Both the position numbers and the translations under genes were made by a program. DNA of 24,854 nt from a virus, in IMG/VR virus record IMGVR_UViG_3300003324_000702, positions 1-24,854 of that record. The stretch is one strand, 5' to 3'. Shown one piece after another: positions 15,375-21,004 of this stretch. The stretch's first letter is position 1. Each line of letters starts with the position of its first letter. The notes beneath the pieces are model-generated. The model saw only the letters and a program-made list of their open reading frames with translations. It did no database searches and was not told where the DNA came from.

Positions 15375-16322
15375 TTGCCAATCTACGGGGTTGACATCCA
15401 CCCCCAATACCAGGCCGGTATCTCGATTGAGCAGATCAGCGCCGAGGGCTTCGACTTCATGGCAGTCAAACTGTCAGAAGGCCGGGGCACATTCGATTCG
15501 CTGGACTGGATTCGGCGCGGGAAAGCGTGCGGGCTGCTCTGCCTCGGCTACCACTACCTACGGCCCGGGGATGAGCCTGGCCAAGCCGCCGTGTTCGCCG
15601 GGCAACTCGCGAAAGCCGGCGTCCCAGGAATGCTCGACGCCGAAGCGCTCACCACCGACGGGAAAGGCGCCACCCTGACCGTGTCGGGGATCCACCGTTT
15701 CCTCGACGAATGCGCTAACCGCGGCGCGAAAGTGCCACTCCTCTACCTGCCCAGGTGGTATTGGCAGCGCATGGGCTCCCCGGATTTGTCCGGGCTCCCC
15801 GCGTTATGGGCATCGGGGTACGTGAACGGCACCGGCCACGCATTCGAGCTGTACGAGGCGGTCACCCCCAGCAAATGGGCACCCTACGGCGGGCTCGCCG
15901 TGGAGGTTTTGCAATTCAGCGACAAAGCCACCGTCGCCGGCCGCGAAATCGACGTCAACCACTACCGCGGTAGCCGCGCCGAATTCGCCGCCCTGATCGG
16001 CGCATCCCAAAAACGAGGAGACCTCGACATGCCCGCTGGGACGATCGAGCCCGGTAAACAAGTCACGAAACTCGTCATGCCCATCGGCCCCAAAGTGAGC
16101 ATGCTCGTCGCCCGCGGCTGGCTCTCGCTTGCGTCGACCGAAAACGGCACCGCGAAAGTGTGGGTGCAAAGCCCCGTCGGCGGCATCGGTGACGTGCAGA
16201 ACGTGACCCTGGTCAAAGACAAACGCTGGTTCATGGAGCTACCCGATGGCGCCGACCAGGTGACCATCCATACCGACACCGCAGGTTCGGTGGGCTGGTG
16301 TTTGGAGCTGCAACCACGATGA
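15375..16322 (+). CDS. GH25 muramidase endolysin
   Basis: A 315-residue protein. Residues 1-205 are a GH25 lysozyme domain: MPIYGVDIHPQYQAG with Asp7, GYHYLRPGDEPGQA, the catalytic pair in GMLDAEAL (Asp88 and Glu90), and the closing VLQFSDKATVAGREIDVNHY. The enzyme cuts the MurNAc-GlcNAc bond of peptidoglycan to release virions. Residues about 219-315 form a separate beta-rich domain, probably cell-wall binding. The start is TTG 15375, because a stop lies four codons upstream in frame and GAGGG precedes the TTG. The holin candidate at 16319 overlaps its stop. Confidence 0.85.
   Translation: MPIYGVDIHPQYQAGISIEQISAEGFDFMAVKLSEGRGTFDSLDWIRRGKACGLLCLGYHYLRPGDEPGQAAVFAGQLAKAGVPGMLDAEALTTDGKGATLTVSGIHRFLDECANRGAKVPLLYLPRWYWQRMGSPDLSGLPALWASGYVNGTGHAFELYEAVTPSKWAPYGGLAVEVLQFSDKATVAGREIDVNHYRGSRAEFAALIGASQKRGDLDMPAGTIEPGKQVTKLVMPIGPKVSMLVARGWLSLASTENGTAKVWVQSPVGGIGDVQNVTLVKDKRWFMELPDGADQVTIHTDTAGSVGWCLELQPR
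16015..16031 (+). promoter_or_regulatory. internal ribosome site and ATG inside lysin
   Basis: GAGGAG (16015-16020) stands eight bases before an in-frame ATG at 16029, exactly at the junction between the catalytic and C-terminal domains. Translation from here would give the 97-residue C-terminal domain alone. Several known lysins make such a second product that assembles with the full enzyme. Confidence 0.5.
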
Positions 16323-16696
16323 CCAACAACAACACGCGACCCGAGCCCCTCCACGACGCGGCCACGGACGTGGCCACCACCCAAGGCACGTGGATGGGCG
16401 TCGTCACCGCCCTGGTCTCCGCTGGTGTGATCACCGCGTCCACCGGGCAATTGATCACCGCGCTGCTGGGCCTGATCCCCGGGATCCTCGCAATTGTCGC
16501 GACCGCGATCGGTGCAGCCGGCACCGCCCGCGCCGCCCGGCCCAAAGTGACCCCCGTCACCGACCCGCGGAACAACGACGGCACACCGCTGGTTCCCGAC
16601 CTCGCACCGCCCGCCCCGCTGCCGGAGCCCCCGCCGGCGGATCTGCCCCCACCGACGATCGACCCCGCCGTGGGGCGCCCCAGGCGGTCATCGTGA
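16319..16696 (+). CDS. holin candidate with Pro-rich tail
   Basis: The ATG at 16319 overlaps the lysin stop (ATGA). The 125 residues have a polar N-terminus, two hydrophobic segments (about 26-40 and 45-70), then a basic patch (RAARPKVTPVTDPR) and a Pro-rich C-terminus (from about 90). Two segments with a charged C-terminal tail, directly after an endolysin, fit a class II holin of actinophages, which opens the membrane to release or activate the lysin. The Pro-rich tail is longer than usual. The function rests on position and topology only. Confidence 0.7.
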   Translation: MTNNNTRPEPLHDAATDVATTQGTWMGVVTALVSAGVITASTGQLITALLGLIPGILAIVATAIGAAGTARAARPKVTPVTDPRNNDGTPLVPDLAPPAPLPEPPPADLPPPTIDPAVGRPRRSS

Positions 16697-16851
16697 TCCT
16701 GTTCGTGGCGCTGGTCCTGTTAGCGGCCTGGGCCGCGCTCATCATCCTGGGCCTGATGGTCAAGGCCCTGTTCTGGCTCACGATCCTGGGGCTGGTCCTG
16801 TTCGGGATCACCGCCGTGGTCGTGGTGACCCACCTGCCCCCCGAGGACTAG
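16693..16851 (+). CDS. short hydrophobic membrane protein (second holin candidate)
   Basis: A 52-residue protein starting at GTG 16693 in overlap with the previous stop (GTGA). It is almost entirely hydrophobic, with two segments (about 2-22 and 26-46) and an acidic end (PPED). It could be a partner holin or antiholin. Small hydrophobic proteins of similar look are also common in actinobacterial chromosomes. It ends the rightward lysis block: its TAG shares bases with the stop of the convergent gene (CTAG at 16848-16851). Confidence 0.6.
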   Translation: MILFVALVLLAAWAALIILGLMVKALFWLTILGLVLFGITAVVVVTHLPPED

Positions 16852-17084
16852 AAGTCGTGGGTGCACAACGGGCACGAGTGGATCTCCGCCCCGGTCAGTA
16901 CCGGCACCGGCTCACCCTGGGCGCAGTCAGCGCGAACTTTCGCGTCTAGCTCGACCAGCTCGGCCTCGGTGACGTAGCAGTGCCCGCATTCCACGCAGAT
17001 CACGTAATAGCTGGGCGGGACGGGTTCGATCCCGTGGAACCAGCACTGATCCTCTAGCGGAACACCCTCGACGTAACCCCCCAT
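16848..17084 (-). CDS. small zinc-ribbon protein, convergent with lysis genes
   Basis: A 78-residue protein with VPPSYYVICVECGHCYVTEA and a second pair IHSCPLCTHDF, so CxxC...CxxC as in rubredoxin-like or zinc-ribbon folds. Proteins ending SCPLCTHDF-like are common in actinobacterial prophages, and I know no function for them. The start is the ATG at 17084, with no clear ribosome site, so a leaderless message is possible. Stop codons of this gene and of the rightward gene at 16693 overlap, so any read-through would create antisense RNA for both. Confidence 0.75.
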   Translation of the reverse strand: MGGYVEGVPLEDQCWFHGIEPVPPSYYVICVECGHCYVTEAELVELDAKVRADCAQGEPVPVLTGAEIHSCPLCTHDF

Positions 17085-17132
17085 GTGGGCAGGCTATACC
17101 GTAACGCCCCGGGGAATGCTCGACACCGGAAC

Positions 17133-17175
17133 AACGCCCCACCCCAGTCCTCTGTCCGCTGGGGTGGGGCGTTTT
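17133..17175 (+). terminator. 15-bp hairpin terminator
   Basis: Perfectly complementary arms at 17133-17147 and 17159-17173, with an 11-base loop, end in a T run (17172-17175). It lies beyond the 16848 gene start, so it would stop rightward transcripts leaving the late region before they reach the regulatory region. Confidence 0.75.
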
Positions 17176-17218
17176 CGGTATGATCGGCGAAGCGACACTG
17201 ACACTGCCGCTCCTTAGG

Positions 17219-17264
17219 AAAAAGGGGCCCCCGACCCAACTTGGCTGGGCGGGGGCCCCTTTTT
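17219..17264. terminator. symmetrical bidirectional terminator
   Basis: A5-GGGGCCCCC at 17219-17232 pairs with GGGGGCCCC-T5 at 17251-17264 around an inner CCCA/TGGG extension. With A5 on one side and T5 on the other it can end transcripts from both directions. Together with the hairpin at 17133-17175 it forms a double barrier about 50 bases before a leaderless-type promoter. Confidence 0.85.
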
Positions 17265-17273
17265 GCGTTTTAA

Positions 17274-17279
17274 TAGAAT
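17274..17279 (+). promoter_or_regulatory. -10 box (TAGAAT) for leaderless gene
   Basis: TAGAAT fits the actinobacterial TAnnnT pattern and ends six bases before GTG 17286, so the start codon would be at or next to +1. The -35 region would lie inside the terminator T/C tract. Inferred, not measured. Confidence 0.5.
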
Positions 17280-17285
17280 GAGCCG

Positions 17286-17585
17286 GTGCCCGACGTGTCG
17301 CCCGTACCCTCCCCGTCCGACAGCATCGACGTCTCCGAATTCCACCCGCTAGACCATTGGCCTGGTGATATGCGCTGTCGAACTTTGCCAGGCGGGTTCC
17401 GCCGGCACATGTCTTATGCGTGGGATTTCAAAGCTCGCCACTGGTGGCGGATCCGCCGGCGCACGCTGTGCCGCCTCCGCTGGCACAACATGGTCGACGC
17501 GTGGCGCCGCGACGAGGGCCCCGTTCGGGTGTGCCGGGCGTGCCGGCAGGAGGAGCCTAGGACCGTGGGGACGCGAGTGGACTAG
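17286..17585 (+). CDS. small Trp/Arg-rich protein with Cys motif
   Basis: A 99-residue protein from a GTG just downstream of a -10 box. Residues 1-28 are Pro/Ser/Asp-rich. The rest is basic and aromatic (YAWDFKARHWWRIRRRTLCR and LRWHNMVDAWRRDEG) and closes with CRACRQEEP. There is no membrane segment. The basic aromatic surface could bind nucleic acid. The family is not recognised. It is isolated between terminators and is rightward while its neighbours are leftward. Confidence 0.6.
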   Translation: MPDVSPVPSPSDSIDVSEFHPLDHWPGDMRCRTLPGGFRRHMSYAWDFKARHWWRIRRRTLCRLRWHNMVDAWRRDEGPVRVCRACRQEEPRTVGTRVD

Positions 17586-17766
17586 GATGTGCAGGGCAGC
17601 CCCCGCGGAGGTCACCTCCTTCACTCGGATCCCTCCGCGGGGACTGCCCTGCATGTCGCTCCGGTAGGGGAGCGCCTTCGCAGCAGTGATGCTTCATATG
17701 ACACCAGGGACAGCTCCACCCGGTGTTGTTCGGGTTGAACTGCCCCTGGCAGTAGTCGCAGGTCAC
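17557..17766 (-). CDS. small zinc-ribbon protein, tail overlaps inverted repeat
   Basis: A 69-residue frame from a GTG, with GAGG just upstream. It starts TCDYCQGQFNPNNTGWSCPW, so CDYC and CPWC pairs, then HMKHHCCEG. That front part is clearly a two-CxxC zinc-binding protein. From about residue 36 it runs through the inverted repeat at 17591-17652 and becomes Arg/Pro/Gly-rich, so the last third may be non-functional or the real product shorter. It lies 19 bases after the acidic-repeat gene and overlaps the end of the rightward gene by 29 bases. Confidence 0.6.
   Translation of the reverse strand: MTCDYCQGQFNPNNTGWSCPWCHMKHHCCEGAPLPERHAGQSPRRDPSEGGDLRGGCPAHPSPLASPRS
17591..17652. terminator. 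21-bp inverted repeat between convergent genes
   Basis: Arms 17591-17611 and 17632-17652 pair with a single mismatch over 21 bases around a 20-base loop. It lies just after the rightward stop (17585) and inside the C-terminal codons of the leftward gene. A bidirectional terminator is the simplest reading. There is no T run. Confidence 0.55.
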
Positions 17767-17785
17767 GCCTCAAAGCGTGCCAGCG

Positions 17786-17962
17786 TTACACGGCGACGAG
17801 GTGCCTCGGCGCGCGGATCTCGCGCCGGTACATGATCCTCTTGGAGGGGCGATGGCTGTCTTCGCCTTCCTGCGATCCACCGTCGATGCTGTCTTCGCCT
17901 TCCTGCGATCCACCGTCGATGCTGTCCGTAATCGGGACGACCTCGGCTAGTGCTGCGGACAT
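17786..17962 (-). CDS. 58-residue protein with duplicated acidic 11-mer
   Basis: This gene reads leftward from ATG 17962, with AAGGGAG about 10 bases upstream. The sequence begins MSAALAEVVPITD, then has SIDGGSQEGED twice in a row (residues 14-24 and 25-35), and ends in a basic part, RIMYRREIRAPRHLVAV. The acidic repeat and the basic tail suggest a flexible linker plus a small basic motif. A rightward 32-codon frame on the other strand also has a good ribosome site, but this one has the better protein pattern and fits the leftward operon. The family is unknown. Confidence 0.6.
   Translation of the reverse strand: MSAALAEVVPITDSIDGGSQEGEDSIDGGSQEGEDSHRPSKRIMYRREIRAPRHLVAV
17855..17920. repeat. 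perfect 33-bp tandem duplication
   Basis: Units 17855-17887 and 17888-17920 are identical, and the first seven bases of a third copy follow except for one. The length is a multiple of three, so the reading frame is kept. Identity indicates a recent duplication by slippage or unequal exchange. Confidence 0.9.
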
Positions 17963-18058
17963 GCGGAACCAACTCCCTTATTTTTTCCACGGGCCCAAAC
18001 TGGGGTGTGCTGGGCCCACGCCTCTAAAAGGAAGAATGCAGTAGATTATGCGGCGGGA
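17963..18058. other. 96-base gap between leftward genes
   Basis: Nothing coding was seen. Two GGGCCC-centred segments can pair (near 17989-17996 and 18013-18020), forming a possible weak hairpin without a T run on the leftward strand. Confidence 0.4.
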
Positions 18059-18331
18059 TTATTCCTCGGCCACTATTATCGGTAGGCCCTGCGCGATGCG
18101 ATCCTGGTTGATTGCGCGGAAGCAGTCATTGCACAACGGCTGGCGCACGCCTTTGGCCTTGTTGTCAGTGGGCTCGTCAGTGTCGGGATCGACGTAAACC
18201 GACGGCACATTGTGCGGGTCATACGTGAACTTATTCGGACATGCCCAACATTTGGACACGACCAGAAATGATTCGGGGGCCACTCCGGGGACGATCAGGC
18301 CCGGCTGGTGCTCGTCGGTGCTCATCTTCAC
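18059..18331 (-). CDS. Cys-pair protein of actinobacterial prophage type
   Basis: A 90-residue protein with start GTG 18331 or ATG 18325 (AGAGAG precedes the GTG). It carries CWACPNKFTYDPHNVPSVYV and then PLCNDCFRAINQ, two CxxC-like pairs about 35 residues apart, and an Asp/Pro-rich linker (DPDTDEPTDNKAKG). It looks like a zinc-stabilised fold, with a structure reminiscent of small HNH-like or zinc-finger proteins but without the catalytic HNH residues I would expect. The function is not known. It lies downstream of the DUF397/XRE pair and may share its transcript if the hairpin at 18348-18383 is leaky. Confidence 0.65.
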   Translation of the reverse strand: MKMSTDEHQPGLIVPGVAPESFLVVSKCWACPNKFTYDPHNVPSVYVDPDTDEPTDNKAKGVRQPLCNDCFRAINQDRIAQGLPIIVAEE

Positions 18332-18347
18332 TCGGCTCTCTTTTTAA

Positions 18348-18383
18348 GTGGTGGGCAGCCCCGACCGGGAGGCCGCCCACCAC
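18348..18383 (-). terminator. hairpin after DUF397 gene
   Basis: GTGGTGGGC at 18348-18356 pairs perfectly with GCCCACCAC at 18375-18383. On the leftward strand it follows the DUF397 stop at 18393 and is followed by TTAAAAAG, a poor U tract. It is therefore a possible factor-independent terminator of the type often seen in actinobacteria. Confidence 0.45.
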
Positions 18384-18392
18384 ATCGTTGGG

Positions 18393-18593
18393 TTATCCGT
18401 CGAACTCGCCGGCTTCAATGCCGGCTAGGAACGCAGACCATTGGCCCGCGGGGAAGATCAGAACCCCGCCGTTGGGGTTCTTGGAATCACGCACCGCCCG
18501 GTAACCGGGCAGGTCCGCGACCTCGACACAGTTGCTTGCCGCGCCGCTGGCGCTAGACTTCCGCCACGTAGCGGAAGCCTGGATGTTACTCAT
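18393..18593 (-). CDS. DUF397 protein (partner of Scr1-type regulator)
   Basis: A 66-residue protein with the DUF397 signature: TWRKSSASGAASNCVEVADL, then AVRDSKNPNGGVLIFP, and WSAFLAGIEAGEFDG. DUF397 proteins are found next to XRE/DUF5753 regulators throughout actinobacteria. In the Streptomyces Scr1/Scr2 pair the DUF397 member has toxin-like effects and the regulator counters it. The ATG has AGGAG upstream, overlapping the regulator stop eight bases away, so the two are co-translated from one leftward message. Confidence 0.9.
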   Translation of the reverse strand: MSNIQASATWRKSSASGAASNCVEVADLPGYRAVRDSKNPNGGVLIFPAGQWSAFLAGIEAGEFDG

Positions 18594-18601
18594 CGGCTCT
18601 C

Positions 18602-19462
18602 CTAGCTCGCCTGTTTCGTGTGCTGTTTGACGAGCTGCGCGATCAAAGCCCGGCTCTCGCTGCGATCGAGAGACATGGTGCGCAGCTCGTCAAACAACTT
18701 AGCGAGGTGCGCCACCATCGGCGGCTTCTCTATCAGGCGACCGCCCCACGCGTCCTCCTGGTAGGCGACGTCGTCGAGTAACCCTTGAGGGAACCGCAGC
18801 AGCGAGAAGGGCCCACCAACCGGGTGCATGCCGGCTTCGAAGGGCAGGATTTGCAGGTTGATGTTGGGTTGCTTAGCCCGCTCGGCGAGCAACGTTAGCT
18901 GGCCAGCCGCGAGCCCTTCCTCGGTCTCGTGGGCGCACATCTCCAGGGCCGCCTTCGACACCACGGCGGATACCCGGAGCGGCTGGCTGCCGAGCAGCCG
19001 TTCTTGTCGGAGCAGCCTCGCGGCCACGTATTTGGACACCTGGTCGGGTCCCCATCGGCCGTCGAGACGGAACAACCGCCGCATGTACTGCTCGGTTTGG
19101 AGCAGCCCGGGGATGATGTGCAGCTCAACGCACCGCAGTTCGACGGCTTCGGATTCGAGGCTTACGTAGGGCTCCAGCCAGTCGGGTAGGCCGTAGGTGG
19201 AGAACGGGCTGCGGTGGGCGGCCTCGGAGCGGAGTGTTTTGAGTGTCGTGAGGACCTCGTCATCGGTGACGCCGTAGACGTCGCGGACCAGCACGGTGAG
19301 ATCGGACGCGGCGGGGACGCGGATCCCTCGCTCGAAGTGCCCGATCAGTGATGGTGAGCGTTCGATGGCGCGGGCAGCGTCGTCGGGTTCGACACCTGCG
19401 GCTTTGCGCAGGCGGCGGAGTTCTTGGCCGAGCTTGACGCTGCGGACGGTGGTACCAGCCAC
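18602..19462 (-). CDS. XRE-family regulator with DUF5753 domain (Scr1-type)
   Basis: The 286-residue protein has a helix-turn-helix near residues 12-66 (LGQELRRLRKAAGVEPDDAA, then ERSPSLIGHFERGIRVP). A DUF5753 domain with the hallmark IPGLLQTEQYMRRLF fills roughly 95-275. Such proteins bind the promoter of themselves and their DUF397 partner. I chose GTG 19462 because a -10 box (TACTCT) ends seven bases upstream, giving a leaderless message. A longer reading from ATG 19519 would place the promoter and operator inside the gene. It probably acts as the local repressor and faces the rightward operon across a short divergent region. Confidence 0.85.
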   Translation of the reverse strand: MAGTTVRSVKLGQELRRLRKAAGVEPDDAARAIERSPSLIGHFERGIRVPAASDLTVLVRDVYGVTDDEVLTTLKTLRSEAAHRSPFSTYGLPDWLEPYVSLESEAVELRCVELHIIPGLLQTEQYMRRLFRLDGRWGPDQVSKYVAARLLRQERLLGSQPLRVSAVVSKAALEMCAHETEEGLAAGQLTLLAERAKQPNINLQILPFEAGMHPVGGPFSLLRFPQGLLDDVAYQEDAWGGRLIEKPPMVAHLAKLFDELRTMSLDRSESRALIAQLVKQHTKQAS

Positions 19463-19469
19463 GGGCCGA

Positions 19470-19499
19470 AGAGTAGTGCTACCACGCGTGATGTAGCAA
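19470..19499 (-). promoter_or_regulatory. leftward promoter of the regulator, leaderless
   Basis: On the leftward strand, TTGCTA (19494-19499) and TACTCT (19470-19475) are 18 bases apart, and the start codon follows after seven bases. This is a sigma-70/HrdB-type arrangement with a leaderless start. Confidence 0.6.
19477..19498. promoter_or_regulatory. candidate operator TGCTAC-N10-GTAGCA
   Basis: A 6-base inverted repeat with a 10-base centre fills the spacer between the -35 and -10 boxes. A dimeric XRE protein bound here would block the promoter, so autorepression is a natural reading. Inferred from position alone. Confidence 0.55.
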
Positions 19500-19526
19500 A
19501 TCCTGTGAATTAACACCATCTAGTGG

Positions 19527-19556
19527 TTGCTCTTGTATTAATACTCGGGTTAGCCT
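19527..19556 (+). promoter_or_regulatory. divergent rightward promoter with palindrome in spacer
   Basis: TTGCTC (19527-19532) and TAGCCT (19551-19556) are 18 bases apart. The spacer contains the perfect palindrome GTATTAATAC (19535-19544). This would drive the rightward block from 19631. The palindrome differs from the leftward operator, so a second regulator or none may act here. Confidence 0.45.
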
Positions 19557-19630
19557 ACCCAGGCTCGCCCGGCCCGCATGGGGGCCGGACCGGGCAGCTT
19601 GATCAGGCACAACCCCCGGGAGGTGCACCG
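19557..19630 (+). other. leader of the rightward operon with hairpin
   Basis: CCGGCCC (19569-19575) pairs with GGGCCGG (19582-19588), loop of six. A GGGAGG ribosome site follows near 19618-19622 for the GTG at 19631. Confidence 0.4.
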
Positions 19631-19825
19631 GTGATGCTCCAGGTGACCGACTTCTCGCGTATGTACGAACTGGCACGAGGCGAGTGGGCTTGTGACCTCG
19701 GCGCCCTGGGACGCATCTGGTTGGCCTTGCAGGACTTCCAGCCAACTCCTGTCGTGTTCGGCATCGACGTTCCCCGCGCGCACCCCGATGCGCTGCCGGC
19801 GGACGTCGACCTGTCGGACCTGTAG
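19631..19825 (+). CDS. small protein at head of rightward operon
   Basis: I chose GTG 19631 because GGGAGG precedes it by seven bases; ATG 19634 is an alternative. The 64-residue product is MYELARGEWACDLGALGRIW then FQPTPVVFGIDVPRAHPDALPADVDLSDL. It is acidic at its C-terminus and resembles no family I can name. It is the first gene after the divergent promoter, so it is a candidate partner or target of the regulator. The following gene is reached across a structured leader. Confidence 0.55.
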   Translation: MMLQVTDFSRMYELARGEWACDLGALGRIWLALQDFQPTPVVFGIDVPRAHPDALPADVDLSDL

Positions 19826-19827
19826 AC

Positions 19828-19937
19828 CCCAGCCGGGCGCTGGAGACGGCCTGAGCGGCGAAGGGCTCATACCTCCCGCTGCGATGACGGGCTGCTAAGT
19901 CCCAGCGCCTGGCTGGGCCCCAACCGAAGAGGGGCCC
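19828..19937 (+). promoter_or_regulatory. structured leader with two exclusive hairpins
   Basis: A 16-base helix, 19828-19843 with 19902-19917 (all paired in RNA, with one G-U), encloses 58 bases containing TGAGC/GCTCA and CCCG/CGGG stems. Overlapping its right arm, GGGCCCC (19915-19921) can pair with GGGGCCC (19931-19937), which covers the GAGGGG ribosome site of the ATG at 19943. The two folds compete for 19915-19917. It could be a translational switch. No known riboswitch class was recognised. Confidence 0.5.
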
Positions 19938-19942
19938 CTGCG

Positions 19943-20206
19943 ATGTTCGGACGCAAACGCGGCCGCCACGCCGCTTACGGTGAGCACGCGTTACCGGCGC
20001 AGCGCGACGGGGTGGAGAAGCGCCTTGTCGAACTCATCGACGCCACGGGCAGGAGCCACTGGGTGACGTTCAACGCTATGACCCAGGGCCGCCACGCCGG
20101 CGTGTACGACACAGCGTGCTGCCACCAACAAGTCCCTTCCGGTGCGCTCACCGCGCGGGCAATGAACTACTGCCCGTACCGGCTGCCACTCCTGGCGCCA
20201 CGATGA
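19943..20206 (+). CDS. small protein, probable metal-binding
   Basis: An 87-residue protein starting at ATG 19943. Its N-terminus is basic (MFGRKRGRHAAYGEHALPAQ). The centre reads WVTFNAMTQGRHAGVYDTAC and CHQQVPSGALTARAMNYCPY, with Cys-Cys-His and a later Cys that could bind zinc. The family is not recognised; it looks like one of the small accessory proteins found in actinobacterial mobile elements. It overlaps the next gene (ATGA), beginning a chain of four coupled genes to 20896. Its ribosome site lies in the hairpin described above. Confidence 0.6.
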   Translation: MFGRKRGRHAAYGEHALPAQRDGVEKRLVELIDATGRSHWVTFNAMTQGRHAGVYDTACCHQQVPSGALTARAMNYCPYRLPLLAPR

Positions 20207-20433
20207 GCGCGTCCCGGCCGCCAGTTGAGGAGACGGCGTCTGCCGAGCGAAGCCCAGGTCACGACGGTGATCCTGCTCGCGACGCTGTTGCACATGTGAC
20301 TCCTGGCGGCCGGACCAACCCCTACCAGCGAACCCCTGACCTGATGGAGCAGTGCTCCGAAATTGTGCGCGCCAGGGCGATGCGCGCGAACATCCCGGTG
20401 CCCGTCCGAAGGGGAAGGGCTCGTCGGACATGA
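20203..20433 (+). CDS. small hydrophilic protein, coupled
   Basis: A 76-residue protein in ATGA overlap with both neighbours. It is disordered-looking and rich in Ala, Glu, Asp and Arg at first, then TNPYQRTPDLMEQCSEIVRA and a basic C-terminus (RRGRARRT). No domain is recognised. The longer upstream reading conflicts with the previous gene, so this start is preferred. The middle stretch looks helical and could bind a partner. Confidence 0.5.
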   Translation: MSASRPPVEETASAERSPGHDGDPARDAVAHVTPGGRTNPYQRTPDLMEQCSEIVRARAMRANIPVPVRRGRARRT

Positions 20434-20612
20434 GTGTTGTGGAGCGCGCCGAGCGCCGGCTGTGGCTGGTGTGGATCACGGTCGGCGCTGTCTCGTTGCT
20501 GTTGGCATGGTGGTCTGGGGGTGCTGGCTTGCTCGACTTGTTAGTGGTTGGCGGGATTCTCGCCGCGTTCATCGTGGTGGTGGGGTGGTTGATGAACCAG
20601 AGGACGCGATGA
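20430..20612 (+). CDS. two-helix small membrane protein
   Basis: A 60-residue protein in ATGA overlap at both ends. Two hydrophobic segments (about 11-28 and 33-54) follow a basic N-terminus (VERAERRLW), and it ends in a basic tail (NQRTR). The topology could suit a small membrane partner of a conjugation, spread or exclusion function, as in actinobacterial integrative elements. No sequence motif supports one of these specifically. Confidence 0.55.
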   Translation: MSVVERAERRLWLVWITVGAVSLLLAWWSGGAGLLDLLVVGGILAAFIVVVGWLMNQRTR

Positions 20613-20896
20613 CCGTCGCCGTGGATACGCCGGCGCCGGAGGGCCTCCAGGGTTGGTTCTTGGTGTCGATGAGTGATGGCGACACGCACCGGGGGGTGTA
20701 CTTCGCTGAGGCGGGCAAGGTGCGCGCGTTGTGTGGCGCGGTGTTCGATCCGCTGCGCTTGACTACCGGCGCGCCTATCGTGTTGAAGCCAGAGCCGCCG
20801 GATCCGGACCAGGTGTGTCCGGTTTGTCGGGGCGGTCGTGTACCCCGACAGAGGGAATCACGGCCGGGACACGCCGGGCGGTGTCACACAACTTGA
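20609..20896 (+). CDS. zinc-binding small protein
   Basis: A 95-residue protein with ATG in overlap with the previous stop. It contains THRGVYFAEAGKVRALCGAV and later PPDPDQVCPVCRGGRVP, so one Cys plus a CxxC pair and His residues. Proteins of this pattern occur repeatedly in Pseudonocardiales-like accessory regions, and I know no function for them. It ends the first coupled cluster, and its stop codon overlaps a TTGACA box in the following regulatory gap. Confidence 0.55.
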   Translation: MTVAVDTPAPEGLQGWFLVSMSDGDTHRGVYFAEAGKVRALCGAVFDPLRLTTGAPIVLKPEPPDPDQVCPVCRGGRVPRQRESRPGHAGRCHTT

Positions 20897-20936
20897 CACA
20901 CCGTGTGCAAACCCGTTAGACAGCGCAACGTGACAC
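20881..20936 (+). promoter_or_regulatory. TTGACA box with three TGACAC/GTGTCA sites
   Basis: TTGACA at 20893-20898 and TAGACA at 20917-20922 are 18 bases apart, but the -10 is weak. GTGTCA (20881-20886), TGACAC (20894-20899) and TGACAC (20931-20936) form an inverted plus a direct repeat. A perfect CACAC-C-GTGTG palindrome overlaps the -35 (20897-20907). This is a likely promoter-operator for the second gene cluster. Confidence 0.45.
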
Positions 20937-20953
20937 AGTAAACGTTGGTTCGC

Positions 20954-20999
20954 AAGGCGCGGGAATTGATCTTTCCAAGGCGCGGGAATTGATCTTTCC
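20954..20999. repeat. two perfect 23-bp direct repeats
   Basis: Units 20954-20976 and 20977-20999 are identical and each contains a GGGAA-N-TTTCC near-palindrome. They could be paired regulator sites or short iterons. They lie between the TTGACA box and two larger inverted repeats. Confidence 0.85.
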
Positions 21000-21004
21000 C
21001 CTAT

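Noticed and set aside
17018-17036. tRNA T-arm-like GGGTTCGATCCC
   Set aside because: No acceptor, D or anticodon arms surround it, and it falls within codons of the zinc-ribbon gene at 16848-17084.
17852-17950. Rightward 32-codon frame with a good GGAGGGG site over the 33-bp duplication
   Set aside because: The leftward 58-residue gene on the other strand has a better composition and ribosome site and fits the leftward operon. This one is kept only as an alternative.
19463-19519. Longer start (ATG 19519) for the XRE regulator
   Set aside because: It would place the -35/-10 boxes and the operator inside the gene, and its extra residues lack a pattern. GTG 19462 fits a leaderless message.
20954-20999. 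CRISPR-like repeats
   Set aside because: Only two directly adjacent copies with no spacers and no cas genes.
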